DNA of 64,000 nt from Bilabrum cf. latius (Eukaryota > Bigyra: Bicosoecida > Bigyra > Bicosoecida): the NCBI GenBank assembly GCA_965178125.1, contig OZ237758.1, forward strand, positions 372,001 to 436,000, written 5' to 3'. The first letter of the stretch is position 1. Each line of letters opens with the position of its first letter. The notes beneath the pieces were generated by a model that saw nothing but the letters and a program-made list of their open reading frames with translations, had not been told where the DNA came from and did not search any database. Made by a program: the position numbers and the translations under genes. Below, one piece after another: positions 11,831-24,000 of the stretch.

Positions 11831-12457
11831 TGTGCTTGACCTTCCGTCGGGCTGGGCTCTCCCAGTGCCGGCCGGGGGTCATAATATGTTGGAATGGAAG
11901 AGTTCTTTAGCTTGATTATGCTGCACGCTGCAGCAAGTCCTTCCCCCGCGCATTCCGCACGCATGCGGTTTGCCGGTGGGTTCCGGACGGCGCCCTGCAT
12001 TCGCGAGGTTTTGCCCCATCGGTGCAGGGCATGCTCATGTGTCATGAGTTGCTTTTCTCTTGCTGCTGCAAGACAGGGGTTGTACCCTCCGCACTCGCAC
12101 AGCCTTGCGGCTTTGGTTGGACAGCGTCCTCCCTTCAATGGGCTCAGAGTGTGCTTGACCTTCCGTCGGGCTGGGCTCTCCCAGTGCCGGTCGGGGGTCA
12201 TAATATGTTGGAATGGAAGAGTTCTTTAGCTTGATTATGCTGCACGCTGCAGCAGGTCCTTCCCCCGCGCATTCCGCACGCATGCGGTTTGCCGGTGGGT
12301 TCCGGACGGCGCCCTGCATTCGCGAGGTTTTGCCCCATCGGTGCAGGGCATGCGCATGTGTCATGAGTTGCTTTTCTCTTGCTGCTGCAAGACAGGGGTT
12401 GTACCCTCCGCACTCGCACAGCCTTGCGGCTTTGGTTGGACAGCGTCCTCCATTCAA
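11831..12457 (+). repeat. 319-bp direct duplication within unit 2
   Basis: Unit-2 counterpart of 4240-4866, at the constant 7,591-bp offset. Confidence 0.8.
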
Positions 12458-14250
12458 TTTGCTCCGTCTGGCCCCGCGCGGGGTCCAGCACCTGCCCCAC
12501 CAGCATGCGCTGACTTCCTTGCACCTATCTCTTCTAGCAGAGTGCCGAATATGCAGAACGCGGACCCGGTGGCTTCGTCCCGACCACCAGTCGGGCCCGG
12601 AGGGCGGCCAGGCTGACCCAGCAGCAGGCGCTCAGGACGCGGGCCAGGCTGTGGCCGACCCGGAGCGGTACCGGCTCCTCGCTGCATTTCATAACCGGCC
12701 GGCCGGCCTCTTGGCGGAGGCCACGCAAGCGGCTCGTGAGAAATAGTATACCCCGGACTCAACGGAATATGGTGTTGGACCTTACGGTGGACGATGAACA
12801 CCGGCCCTGAGGCAACGATGCCACAGGTGCAGGCGCAAGCATATTCGCCGCAGCGGCAGTGCTTGCCGTGCCGGCCGGCCCACCTCGTGCGCGTTTCACG
12901 GCAGCAGTCTCGGAACGTCCACAAGGCCTGGCCTACCACCAGTGACTCGGCCCAGACTGGCCTTGTGCTAGCTCGGCTTGATGCAGCTGCTTGCTGTTTG
13001 CCTTGACCGGCTAGGGCGCAAACCTTGCCTCGGGTTTGCTCGGCTTGTGTGCCTTATCGTGCAGATGCACACTGCTTGGCTGTCACATTCTTGACGACAG
13101 GCTGGCCTGGTGCTGGCTTAGCTTGAGCACATCGTAATGCAGCTGCTTGCTGCTTGCATTGAATTAGTGGCTCCGGCACGGTCAGCTGTTCGTTCGCGAA
13201 CGTTCAGCTTCTCCCGGATCCAAACACAGACTGGCTTCGTGCTTGCTCGACTTGCTCGCCGTGCAGTGCAACAGCCCGCTACTTGCTCTGCCTAGCTCCA
13301 CCACAGACACGCATCGCGCTGGTGACGACGTTGGGGTCGGGTAGTGCACCCACTAGGTCTCTGACTTGCTCGCCCCGGCTTCGATGACCTCGCGCCTACT
13401 TGGGTAGCTGCTCGCTGCTTGGCGTGCTTGACTTGGCAAGTGTGCCTTCTGCTTGCATGGATTGTGAGCCTTGCACTGCAGCTTCTTGCGGCTTGCGGTG
13501 ACTGGCTTGGCCCACGACTCGCCGGGTACTGACTTGACTCGGCTTGAAAGCCTCATATTGCAGCTGCTCGCTGGTTATTTTGAGATTATGGCTCGCCCAT
13601 GGATAGGCCTCGTGCTTGCTCGGCGCGAGGGCATTCAGTGCAGCTGCTTGCTGGCTGGCTTAGCCTAGATCCGCGGCACACAGTTTCTGCACGCCTGTAA
13701 TGTACAGTTGCATCCGTGCGTGTTGCATCAGATAGCTCGAATTGTACGGCGGATGCTATCTTAGTATCGTATGGAGGCGAGTGATCCCCACGATGATGAT
13801 TCATTGCTGCTCGCCGCAGTTGAGTCCGTCATGATTCTCAAGCAATGCGAACGACGGAAGCTCGGCCATGTGTGCTCCGCCGATAGTCGCTACGAACTTT
13901 GACTGGCTCTGCAACAGATTGGCATCGTACTTGCTCGGCTTGAGAGCCCTGTATCGCGACTGCTCAATGCTTGCCTATACTGATTGGCTCAGCCTCACGC
14001 GTGCCTCGTGCTGGCTCGGCTGGATGGATGGAGCCTTGTATGGCAGCGGATTGCTGCTTGCCTTCGGTGAGCGGCTCAGCAGCGACTAGAATTGTGCTTG
14101 CTCGGCGCAAGAGCGCAGGGAAGTGTGGCTGCTCGCGGCCTGCCTTGGTTGCCTCGGCCGCAGCGGTGTCTCGTACCTCTTCGGCGTGTAAGCCTCGAAG
14201 TGCAGCTCAATCGCTGCTTGCTTTGACTTATTGGCTCGGCCACAGATTGG

Positions 14251-17181
14251 CCTTGTGCTTGCTCGACTTGCTAGTCTTGCATTGCAGCTGATCGCCATAG
14301 CTCGAGTGGCTCTGCCATACATCGGCATAGCTTGCGAGTCTTGCATTGCAGCTGATCGCTGCTTGGCTCGATAGGCATACTGCTTGCCCGGCTTGCGAGC
14401 CTCGCAGTGGCAGTGTAGCTGGACGCTGCTTTACTTGGCTTGGCAACAGACTGGCCCGGTGCTTGCTCGACTTGCTAGTCTTGCATTGCAGCTGATCGCC
14501 ATAGCTTGAGTGGCTCCGCCATGCATCGGCATAGCTCGCGAGTCTTGCATTGCAGCTGATCGCTGCTTGGCTCGATAGGCATACTGCTTGCCCGGCTTGC
14601 GAGCCTCGCAGTGGCAGTGTAGCTGACCGCTGTTTGACTTGGCTTGGCCACAGACTGGCCCGGTGCTTGCTCGACTTGCGAGTCTTGCATTGCAGCTGAT
14701 CGCCATAGCTCGAGTGGCTCTGCCATACATCGGCATAGCTTGCGAGTCTTGCATTGCAGCTGATCGCTGCTTGGCTCGATAGGCATACTGCTTGCCCGGC
14801 TTGCGAGCCTCGCAGTGGCAGTGTAGCTGGACGCTGCTTTACTTGGCTTGGCCACAGACTGGCCCGGTGCTTGCTCGACTTGCGAGTCTTGCATTGCAGC
14901 TGATCGCCATAGCTCGAGTGGCTCTGCCATCCATCGGCATAGCTTGCGAGTCTTGCATTGCAGCTGATCGCTGCTTGGCTCGATAGGCATACTGCTAGCC
15001 CGGTTTGCGAGCCTCGCAGTGGCAGTGTAGCTGACCGCTGTTTGACTTGGCTTGGCCACAGACTGGCCTTGTGCTTGCTCGACTTGCTAGTCTTGCATTG
15101 CAGCTGATCGCCATAGCTCGAGTGGCTCGGCCAGACTGCATTCCTGCTGGATAAGCAGATTCGACAAGGCGTCATGCTGACGACTCATTGCAGCCCGGGC
15201 GGTGCCCGGGCGACCAGACTTTGCCAAGACTGGCTCGAGCGGCTGCGCCCGTTCCAATAGCGCAAGGTGGTGGTGCACTGGCTGACCTGCCTTGAAGGTG
15301 CAGTCTCTGCGGCCACCACCCCCCGCCCACGCCATCCCCCGACCTTCCGGCGCCTGCTAGCGATGAGGCATGACACGCATTCGCACTGATGAGGCAGCAT
15401 GCATGATTCAGGCAGTATCCGAGGAAGCTGATGACACGCGTGCTGCACGCCGCTCGACTTGCAGGTCTTGCATTGCAGCTGATCGCTGCTTGGCTCGATA
15501 GGCATACTGCTTGCCCGGCTTGCGAGCCTCGCAGTGGCAGTGTAGCTGGCCGCTACTTGACTTGGCTTGGCAACAGATTGGCCTTGTGCTTGCTCGACTT
15601 GCGAGTCTTGCATTGCAGCTGATCGCCATAGCTCGAGTGGCTCGGCCAGACTGCATTCCTGCTGGATAAGCAGATTCGAGAAGGCGTCATGCTGACGGCT
15701 CATTGCAGCCCGGGCGGTGCCCGGGCGACCAGACTTTGCCAAGACTGGCTCGAGCGGCTGCGCCCGTTCCAATAGCGCAAGGTGGTGGTGCACTGGCTGA
15801 CCTGCCTTGAAGGTGCAGTCTCTGCGGCCACCACCCCCCGCCCACGCCATCCCCCGACCTTCCGGCGCCTGCTAGCGATGAGGCGTGACACGCATTCGCA
15901 CTGATGAGGCAGCATGCATGATTCAGGCAGTATCCGAGGAAGCTGATGACACGCGTGCTGCACGCCGCTCGACTTGCAGGTCTTGCATTGCAGCTGATCG
16001 CTGCTTGGCTCGATAGGCATACTGCTTGCCCGGCTTGCGAGCCTCGCAGTGGCAGTGTAGCTGGACGCTGCTTGACTTGGCTTGGCAACAGATTGGCCTT
16101 GTGCTTGCTCGACTTGCTAGTCTTGCATTGCAGCTGATCGCCATAGCTCGAGTGGCTCTGCCATACATCGGCATAGTGCTTGCTAGTCTTGCATTGCAGC
16201 TGATCGCTGCTTGGCTCGATAGGCATACTGCTTGCCCGGCTTGCGAGCCTCGCAGTGGCAGTGTAGCTGACCGCTGCTTGACTTGGCTTGGCAACAGATT
16301 GGCCCGGTGCTTGCTCGACTTGCTAGTCTTGCATTGCAGCTGATCGCCATAGCTCGAGTGGCTCTGCCATACATCGGCATAGTGCTTGCGAGTCTTGCAT
16401 TGCAGCTGATCGCTGCTTGGCTCGATAGGCATACTGCTTGCCCGGCTTGCGAGCCTCGCAGTGGCAGTGTAGCTGACCGCTGCTTGACTTGGCTTGGCAA
16501 CAGATTGGCCTTGTGCTTGCTCGACTTGCTAGTCTTGCATTGCAGCTGATCGCCATAGCTCGAGTGGCTCTGCCATACATCGGCATAGCTTGCGAGTCTT
16601 GCATTGCAGCTGATCGCTGCTTGGCTCGATAGGCACACTGCTTGCCCGGCTTGCGAGCCTCGCAGTGGCAGTGTAGCTGACCGCTGCTTTACTTGGCTTG
16701 GCCACAGACTGGCCCGGTGCTTGCTCGACTTGCTAGTCTTGCATTGCAGCTGATCGCCATAGCTCGAGTGGCTCTGCCATACATCGGCATAGCTTGCGAG
16801 TCTTGCATTGCAGCTGATCGCTGCTTGGCTCGATAGGCATAATGCTTGCCCGGCTTGCGAGCCTCGCAGTGGCAGTGTAGCTGGACGCTGCTTGACTTGG
16901 CTTGGCAACAGACTGGCCCGGTGCTTGCTCGACTTGCTAGTCTTGCATTGCAGCTGATCGCCATAGCTCGAGTGGCTCTGCCATACATCGGCATAGCTCG
17001 CGAGTCTTGCATTGCAGCTGATCGCTGCTTGGCTCGATAGGCACACTGCTTGCCCGGCTTGCGAGCCTCGCAGTGGCAGTGTAGCTGGACGCTGCTTGAC
17101 TTGGCTTGGCCACAGACTGGCCCGGTGCTTGCTCGACTTGCTAGTCTTGCATTGCAGCTGATCGCCATAGCTTGAGTGGCT
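14251..17181 (+). repeat. 204-bp satellite, unit 2
   Basis: Copy of 6660-9590 at +7,591 bp, including the interrupting 515-bp duplication. A few monomers differ by single substitutions from unit 1. Confidence 0.9.
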
Positions 17182-17342
17182 CTGCCAGACTGCATTTCTG
17201 CTGGAAAAGCAGATTCGACAAGGCGTCATGCTGACAGCTCAGTGCAGCCCGAGCGGTGCGCGGGCGAAGAAGCTGAGGACACGCGTGCTGCACGCCGCTC
17301 TCGACAAGAGTCGGCAATGCTCTCGCACCAGCCGGTGGGCGC

Positions 17343-18644
17343 ATGGCGGTACCACGGATAAGTACATCGACAAGATTGTGGCTTGCGGTTTCCAGCCAGA
17401 TCGCAGCTATCGAACAGGCGCAAGGCTTGCTGAACATGCGCACGACCAGGCAGCCCGTGCTCCTGCCACAATTAGTCCTCTCCGTGCTCAAGTTCTGCAA
17501 TGACGGCGACTTAAGAGATGTACGGTGTTCGGGACGATGCTAGCGTGGGGGCTTGGCTTCGGCAGCCGCAACTTCGAGCTAATTAACCTCAAGCATGAGG
17601 AGGTCCACATCGCCTGTTCGGGGCCTGTACCGGTTTTCGTGCTCACGCCAAGACAGGGGCGGGTCGATCCGATTAGGCCTATGCCGTCACGGCTCCCGGC
17701 TGTTCGAGGGGGCGAGATTCAGTCGTAGGCTAAAGTATACCTATGCCCTCGATTCTGGCAGGTCGCATGATCCAAGATGGCTGCTCGCCTCTCACGCGTA
17801 CCATCGACCACGTCTTTCCCAACTTTGGTGTGTCGCCCCCTGTGCCATACACGTATGCAACGTGGAGAGCCCAGTGGGACGAGCTGCTGCGCAGCTGCGA
17901 CCTCCCGCCATCGGGGACCCACACTCCCAGAAGGACGGGTGCCACGCTGTTCGTGGACAGTAGAATCCGGATTATTGGCGCGATCTACGTCAGATTTTCG
18001 GCTGGTCGCCGCAATCCAGCATGCCAGCGGTGTATGCTGAATCAGGTTCTTCAGCGACAGACTAGGCAGTGCTCGAAGCACGACGGCGTACTGCAGTACG
18101 CATGGAACGGGCCCCACCCCGGACTCCGCACCGCTCCTTTCGGAACAACCTTTGCGTCCTCCAGCACGAAGGGGCCGCCATTTTCGGCAAATCTGGCCTC
18201 TTCGGGACGATTCGAGGCCAGCGAAACCGAGCAGCCGGGTCACAGGCACCTGTACCGGACAAGCACAGCGCACCAGAAGGTCGCCAAACTGCGGCTTCGC
18301 ACGCAGGGACCCAAGCACAGGGCCATCACCCAGCGGAAGCAACCGTTGGGAAAACGCAATTACGGCTAGACAGCCAACAGCGAGGAACGGCAGCTGCCGA
18401 GGACGACTCCGACAGCAACACGGGGGGTCAAGCAAGCGACCGCGACCTGTTGCGCACAGCTGAGCTTCGTCAACGCGGCGCAAGACCCCATCCAATGCAA
18501 GTCGCTGGCCGGTCTGCAGTAGCGACGCTTCGGCAGTCAACAGCGGCACTGGGCACAGTGACGGACGAACCGCACCGAGTGGGCGAGCGACAGTCAGCGC
18601 GACTGGTCGCAAGGGCCCGGATAAGATAGAACGGCTTGGGCTAA
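17343..18644 (+). pseudogene. Tyrosine recombinase remnant, unit 2
   Basis: Counterpart of 9752-11053 at +7,591 bp with the same frame changes: box-I Arg near 17570, HTPRRT near 17920, Tyr near 18032. The shared breaks mean the decay, or intron structure, predates the duplication of the unit. Confidence 0.6.
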
Positions 18645-18825
18645 CTAGCTGATGCATCAGTATTTGTCAAGCGATTGGCACTACGCTTAGTGCCAGGTGT
18701 CGTGCTACACGACTTATTGTGTATTTGTCATGCGACATAATGCTACACCTTGCTAAGGTGCCCCCAGAGTTTGGTAATGAGCCACACACGTCTTGGCGAG
18801 AGGCAGCCACTGCGCGGCAGCATGG

Positions 18826-18998
18826 TGCAGCTCGCAGCTCGTGTAGCACCCCACGAACGGCCATCGAGGCCGACGTGGTAGGTGCGAGCCGCGAGGGCCG
18901 CTAGCTGGCGGCCCCTCACCAGCTCAAACCAAACTACTGAGGGTAGGTGGAGGTGGTTTATCCACCGCCACTAAGTGCAATATACACGGAATCCATTG
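18826..18998 (+). repeat. Split direct repeat B, copy 2
   Basis: End of the second unit. Identical in extent to 11235-11407 and directly abutting the third A copy. Confidence 0.8.
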
Positions 18999-19165
18999 GT
19001 TATGCTCCTTTAGGTGCCGGTCAATGTGTAGCCTGTGTATGTGCACGCAACTGAGCCGATACCAGACGGCCGTCAGGCGTGGCTCAGCTCCTCACTCCTA
19101 TCAAGAAATAGTACGCACCGCTCAAGCGTGAGTAAACATGACAAGCGCTAGACTTGTTTCAAACA
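18999..19165 (+). repeat. Split direct repeat A, copy 3
   Basis: Third A copy, ending at ttgtttcaaaca. Instead of the body found after A1 and A2, a unique 55-bp C-rich spacer (19166-19220) follows. This matches the A2 position of a split-repeat right end. Confidence 0.8.
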
Positions 19166-19220
19166 CCCACCCACCACCCTCGGCGGGGGTGCCTTTGCCC
19201 CCCGTCATCCTTCACTGGTG

Positions 19221-19393
19221 TGCAGCTCGCAGCTCGTGTAGCACCCCACGAACGGCCATCGAGGCCGACGTGGTAGGTGCGAGCCGCGAGGGCCGCTAGC
19301 TGGCGGCCCCTCACCAGCTCAAACCAAACTACTGAGGGTAGGTGGAGGTGGTTTATCCACCGCCACTAAGTGCAATATACACGGAATCCATTG
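19221..19393 (+). repeat. Split direct repeat B, copy 3 (right end)
   Basis: Third B copy, separated from A copy 3 by 55 bp. After cggaatccattg the sequence changes to acgatgctggga, which is not found after the other B copies, marking the right boundary of the element. Confidence 0.8.
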
Positions 19394-19539
19394 ACGATGC
19401 TGGGAACCGTGTGGACGAAGCCATTTTGGTCGTGTACATTTTGAAGAAGATGACAAAAACATCGAGCGCACGCGCGAACTGAGCACAAGGCAGGCAACTG
19501 AAAAGTCAATCAGTCGAGCACTCATCTCAGACTAGTATA
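19394..19539. promoter_or_regulatory. Probable promoter/leader of the 19540 gene
   Basis: This 146-bp stretch lies between the right end of the mobile element and the next ATG. No TATA box or other motif is obvious. The element ends immediately upstream, so its B repeat could influence this gene. Confidence 0.3.
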
Positions 19540-20832
19540 ATGTACCAAGGAACTTCCCCGCGTCGGCAGCGTGGGATATCGAAGGAAGAGGCAGCCATGC
19601 TGGCGAAGAAACTCAGTATGCCAACGGCTCAGCAGCTTCGCAAATCTCATTGGCAGGCGCGGGGTCTTGAGGTAAACAACAGCAGCGCCCCATTTGCTCC
19701 AAACCATCGGAAAGTCGTGCATGGCGTGCAGCAGAGAATACAGTCGGCCCGTGCGAAGGAAGCGTTGAGTCCGCTGGAAATGAAGCGAGAGCTGCAGGCC
19801 TCCCGAGTGCGAATCGGTGGAGACTCGCCGAGCAAGAAGACTCCAGGTGCCCGAATGGCAACTGAGGTCGAATGGCAGAATCTCAAGAAGCGCGAGGCAA
19901 TGGAGCAGCTGCGGGTGCCCACCGCGCAGGAAGTCAAGGCTCGGGCCACGGCAGACCACGTGGTGATTCGCGACGACGCTCTCGGAGGAAAAGGGACCGG
20001 AATGGACGCAGCAGTAGGGAGGCCCAATCCCGCTGCGCATCGAGACGGGAGCACCAGGCGGGCGCCCAGCGCTGCCGACAGTGCTCACTCTAGCAAAGCA
20101 CTTGCCTGCTCGCCCCGGTCCATGAGCTACAAGGAGGTGAAGGCGAAGATGACCCAGGACCATCTGGGATTCAGAGGAGGGGTACAGCCTAGTCCTGACA
20201 GGGTGGCTCGCAGGGCGCCAGCACCCGGCGATGCGCGCCTGCTGGGCGAGCGCATGCCGGTTGCAACCAGGGAGTAGAACCGAGCGCGCCACCGCGCGAC
20301 CCAATGGCAGGTAGGAGGGACCGATAGCGGTGCCGTTGGTGCTTCAGCATCGTCACCATCTTCAAAGCACGGTCAGGCCCCTCACCATCGGATCCACGGC
20401 AGGGTACAGGAGGAGAGAAGGAGGCTGTACGAGCAGAGCGTCTAGAGGCAAGTGCCCGCGGGAAACCGCTCGCCTCCTCGGGCTCAGGCCGGATCTCAAG
20501 TGTTCCCCGCCTCTACTTCTTTCCAATCGAGAGGGGCTGCAGAAGGACCACAGGGTGCAGCCGCGCGAGCCAGCCCCGCGATTCGCGGGCCCAAGGACGT
20601 CTACGGTGCAGCGATGTCGTTCGATGACGGCGTTAACGGGGGACAGGGACGGAGCTCGAGGACGGGAACAGGAGTGGGTGGTATGTTGCGCCCGAAGGCT
20701 TCGGATACTGGTTCCACCTCGGCTGCTTCTGCAGGCAGCAGCGGGGCAGCTGGCACTCTGCTGCCGCCGCGAGCTCGACCTGACTAGGTCAGGCGAGCGC
20801 ACAACTTCCGGCACCAGGTGGTGCTAGGATGA
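19540..20832 (+). CDS. Unknown protein with four related ~22-residue motifs
   Basis: The frame runs from ATG 19540 (MYQGTSPRRQ) through UAGs at 20275, 20443 and 20785 to UGA at 20830-20832, 430 residues with UAG read as Gln. I do not recognise the family. Four stretches look like one repeated motif: SMPTAQQLRKSHWQARGLEV, SPLEMKRELQASRVRIGGD, VPTAQEVKARATADHVVIRD and MSYKEVKAKMTQDHLGFRGG. Their pattern is a small residue, then a basic amphipathic helix, then a hydrophobic/Gly turn. The protein is basic and Ser/Gly/Ala-rich towards the C-terminus, and no signal peptide or membrane segment is seen. The part beyond codon 246 is low-complexity and less certain to be coding, although the frame stays open across three UAGs. 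Confidence 0.65.
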
Positions 20833-21073
20833 GGTTATTTGTGTATGCCATAAAATGGTGCTTGGTCACCCGGAACTCCGCAGCTGCAATCTCCAGGGTG
20901 TGCCGCACAAGACAGCCGTTGCACCTATGCGACCATCATGATCATTTTATTTGGCAATTTTCCGCGACTTTTCGCGAAGCATTCAAGCGAGATTTCTTGC
21001 ATGTCACTCACGTTGCAAACGAATTGCATGTCCAGAAGTGTGATTCTTAAGTGATACTCAGCTTTCATACGGT
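20833..21073. promoter_or_regulatory. Intergenic region upstream of the STRA6-like gene
   Basis: AT-richer than its surroundings, about 240 bp between a UGA terminator and the next ATG. It contains in-frame stops upstream of 21074, supporting that start. No specific motif was identified. Confidence 0.3.
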
Positions 21074-24000
21074 ATGGGAGCTCCGGGGGAGCCAGGTTAT
21101 AGAGATTCTTGCCTTTGTGACTCGAGAGAGTCCTTTGCCTCGTGGACAGCGGATAGGTTGCCAATCGTCGCCGACCAGGTCACTGATCGCACTCGAGCAA
21201 TTTTAGTTGTCCCTCTCGCTTCATTGCTGCTGTCTGGAGTATTCCTCGTGATGCAAGACACGAGTGTTGGAGAGGAACTGGGTCGCGCGTCATTGATTGC
21301 CGGCGATACGGATGGCTCCATCTGGTATGATTTAGCTCTTGCATGTGCTGGATTTGGTGGAGCAGTCGCCATGTTTACTGTGTCTGGGACGGGCAGGCGC
21401 GCAACTCTCATAGCCGGCAGCATTGGCTCGATGCTTTCGCTGGTGTGGATGGGTTTCATGCTGCAAAGCATCGACTTCCGCTTCGTCCCTTAGGCATTGA
21501 CAGTAGGCCTCGGCGCAGCGAGCATAAGTCTAGGACTATGCCTGGGCGTGTCTATTGTCGCCGTGGTCAGTGCGTGCGCATGCAGGGGCTCAACAGCAAG
21601 CGCGGTGAAGCAGGAGCAGCACTTCCTGCGCGACTGCAAGCAGTACGCTGCTCAGTTGCTTCGAGGCGATCAGATAGCGAAGCGGTCCGAGCTCAAGCAG
21701 CGCGAAAAACGAGAACGAGAACGCGCTCTCAAGCTGGCACGGTCTAACTCGAGAAAGAAGCTCACCAAGCTGCGACCGGGTTCCTTGCCGAGCCCTCGCC
21801 TTTCCGCCCCTGCCAGTGGCCGCAAAGGCATCCAGGCAGCGGCAAGTCCCGTCGGCAATGACGGTGGTACAGTCAGCTATTCTGTTGGGCTCGGCCCTTC
21901 GGATGGGGGCAGCTGCTCTGCGCAGTGCTCGCAGTGCCTGGGCTGGATCCAGACGGAGCTGGACCACTCAGAGCCCCTTGCATTCAGGTGGCCGCAACGC
22001 CTTGTGAGCACCGTGCTGGTCGGCGTCGTGACGTCTCTCCTAGCATATTACGTGTACGGTATCGCGCTGTCGGATCTGCTCAACTCGTTCATCACCGACA
22101 CGATCGAGCCGCTGCAGCAGCAAACGCAGCAGCTCGCTCAAAACACGTCCGGCTTGCTAAATCAGACCAAACTGACGCTTGACACGCTAGAGAAGACGTA
22201 CGGCCTGGATGCAGAGTACTGCACCGATCTATTCCGGAACGTGTCTCGGTTCGACCAGGAGCTCGAAGAATGGGTTGCGAATCGGACCGGTGGGGCGGGA
22301 GTGCCTACATGGCTACCGAATGATGGCAGCGGGGAGCCTTGGCCCGATCACGACGACTAGCTCGAAGATGGTGGCCTACCTGGGATTGCTGGGCAGAGGC
22401 GGCTCCATGGGTTGGAAGTGCCTGCCAGTGAAGAGGGCGACCTGCGGGCTGAAGCCGCCCTGTTCAGTCAATCGGCCGAAAACGGTCCACCCTTCGATCG
22501 ACCACTGCCACTGCTAGTGTCAGTCTCAGGTAGTAGTGCTCAGGCCAACAGAACGAGGGCCCGCATGATGCTGCGTAGAAGCAGTCGAAACACGAAGAGG
22601 ATGCTGCTGCAGTGGCACAGCCACTTTGATTAGAGTGGTGGCAGGGTGCCGCAGCTGTCTTCCGCATCGTGGCTGTGGGAAACTGTTCCTGATACCAAAA
22701 CAGCGGCAGCTAAGCCAAAGACGGGAAGCATTGAAGCGCATCCATTGCACCTGGGACTCTTTCATGCGATCCATGGGTCAGCCCCAGCCGCGCTGCTACG
22801 GGCAGCATCTCGTGCTGGATGGTCCATCACGAAGCTTGGCGCACGGGCCCTTGTCCTGGGCCCCTTTCATCGCGTCAGAGAACAAGCAGGTGAAGAGGTG
22901 AGGTCGGTCATCCGCCAACACTTTGGAAGGGGCGGGGCGGCGGGTGCTTTGGGTCAGCGTGTCCCTGATGCTGCTGGCGTGTCACTCGGTCGTGTCATGG
23001 CACACCACAGGCAGCTCCAGATTGAATCCGACGACTCGATCTCCAGTCCGGGGCAGTTCACCAACGAGCTGCTGGAGGAGTTCTTCCCCGATGTGGTGGC
23101 GCAGGGCGCGAACTTCGAGCAGGTTGGAGCGCTCTGCATGCAAGTCGTCCAGCTCAACGCATCGCTTGCAACGCTGGAGAAGTCTGCGAGCCTGGCAGAA
23201 GGGGCCTCCACCTATGACATGGACCGAATCTACGCCGCTGCGCGCCAGGCCGTGGTAGCAGGCAACACTGTCGCCCTGTGCATCGTGCTGCTCTCATGGG
23301 TCACGGTCATGCCGCGGTACAAGAAGTTGATCCTCTGGCTGCGCAAGGGTACCAAGAGCACCAACCTGAAGCAGGCGGACAGGATCAGAGCCATGGCCAA
23401 CGTGGCCAAGATGCAGGGCAACACGCCGCTGGCCGAGGCCCTCTCGCGCATGGTGCGGCGGTGCCAGCGGGCCCAGCTAACGACAACCGGTGGCCTTCGC
23501 GGCGATGGGATAATAACGACTGCGTAGCCACGGGCTGCAAAACCGCCTCGGTCGAGGCTAGCCTCTATCGCCAGCACGACGTCGTTGGCTTCATCGTTTG
23601 CGTCCGAGTCGACGCGCCGCTCGGCCGAATCGTCACCAGATTGGGGGTAGGAGTACGAAGCTGACACCGGCATCATCGGATCGCAGCTGGCAATCATGCA
23701 GGCAGGGTCGTCAGTTGAGGCCCAGCCGATGAAGCAGCTGGCGGCGCATGATGGTCGTGAGGCAGGGCGATCTGCCGCTACCAAGCCTGCAAAAGCAGCG
23801 AGTGAATCTGCTGCTGCGCTCGGCATTCCAACGGCAGTGGGTGTGTTGCCTCATATGTTCGGATGGCACTTTAACGTGGACGACGGCTTCACAACTATCA
23901 TGGATGTGCACCCGGGCTACTACTTTCCAGACAAGGTGTCCTACCTCGTCCCGCTGGCAGTGTTCAACACGGCCCTGGCGGTGTACGTGATCGCCACGAT

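Larger units (their letters stand above)
11408..18998 (+). repeat. 7,591-bp tandem unit, copy 2
   Basis: Second copy of the unit at 3817-11407, same length and content. Near-identity implies very recent duplication, gene conversion, or an assembly duplication. Confidence 0.9.
3817..19393 (+). mobile_element. Tandem dimer of a tyrosine-recombinase element with split direct repeats
   Basis: The interval reads A1 (3817-3983), body, B (11235-11407), A (11408-11574), body, B (18826-18998), A (18999-19165), a 55-bp spacer, then B2 (19221-19393). A (167 bp) and B (173 bp) abut exactly at 11407/11408 and 18998/18999. The A1-body-B1A2-B2 order is the split direct repeat known for PAT/Ngaro-like tyrosine-recombinase retrotransposons. 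Each body carries remnants of a tyrosine recombinase with the catalytic R, HxxR and Y residues visible, though in different frames. I found no reverse transcriptase or RNase H; most of the body is satellite. It may be a non-autonomous or decayed member. The flanks (left ...gatacagtcc, right acgatgctgg...) show no obvious target-site duplication, as expected for recombinase integration. A plain tandem duplication with a chance third fragment is the alternative. Confidence 0.6.
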
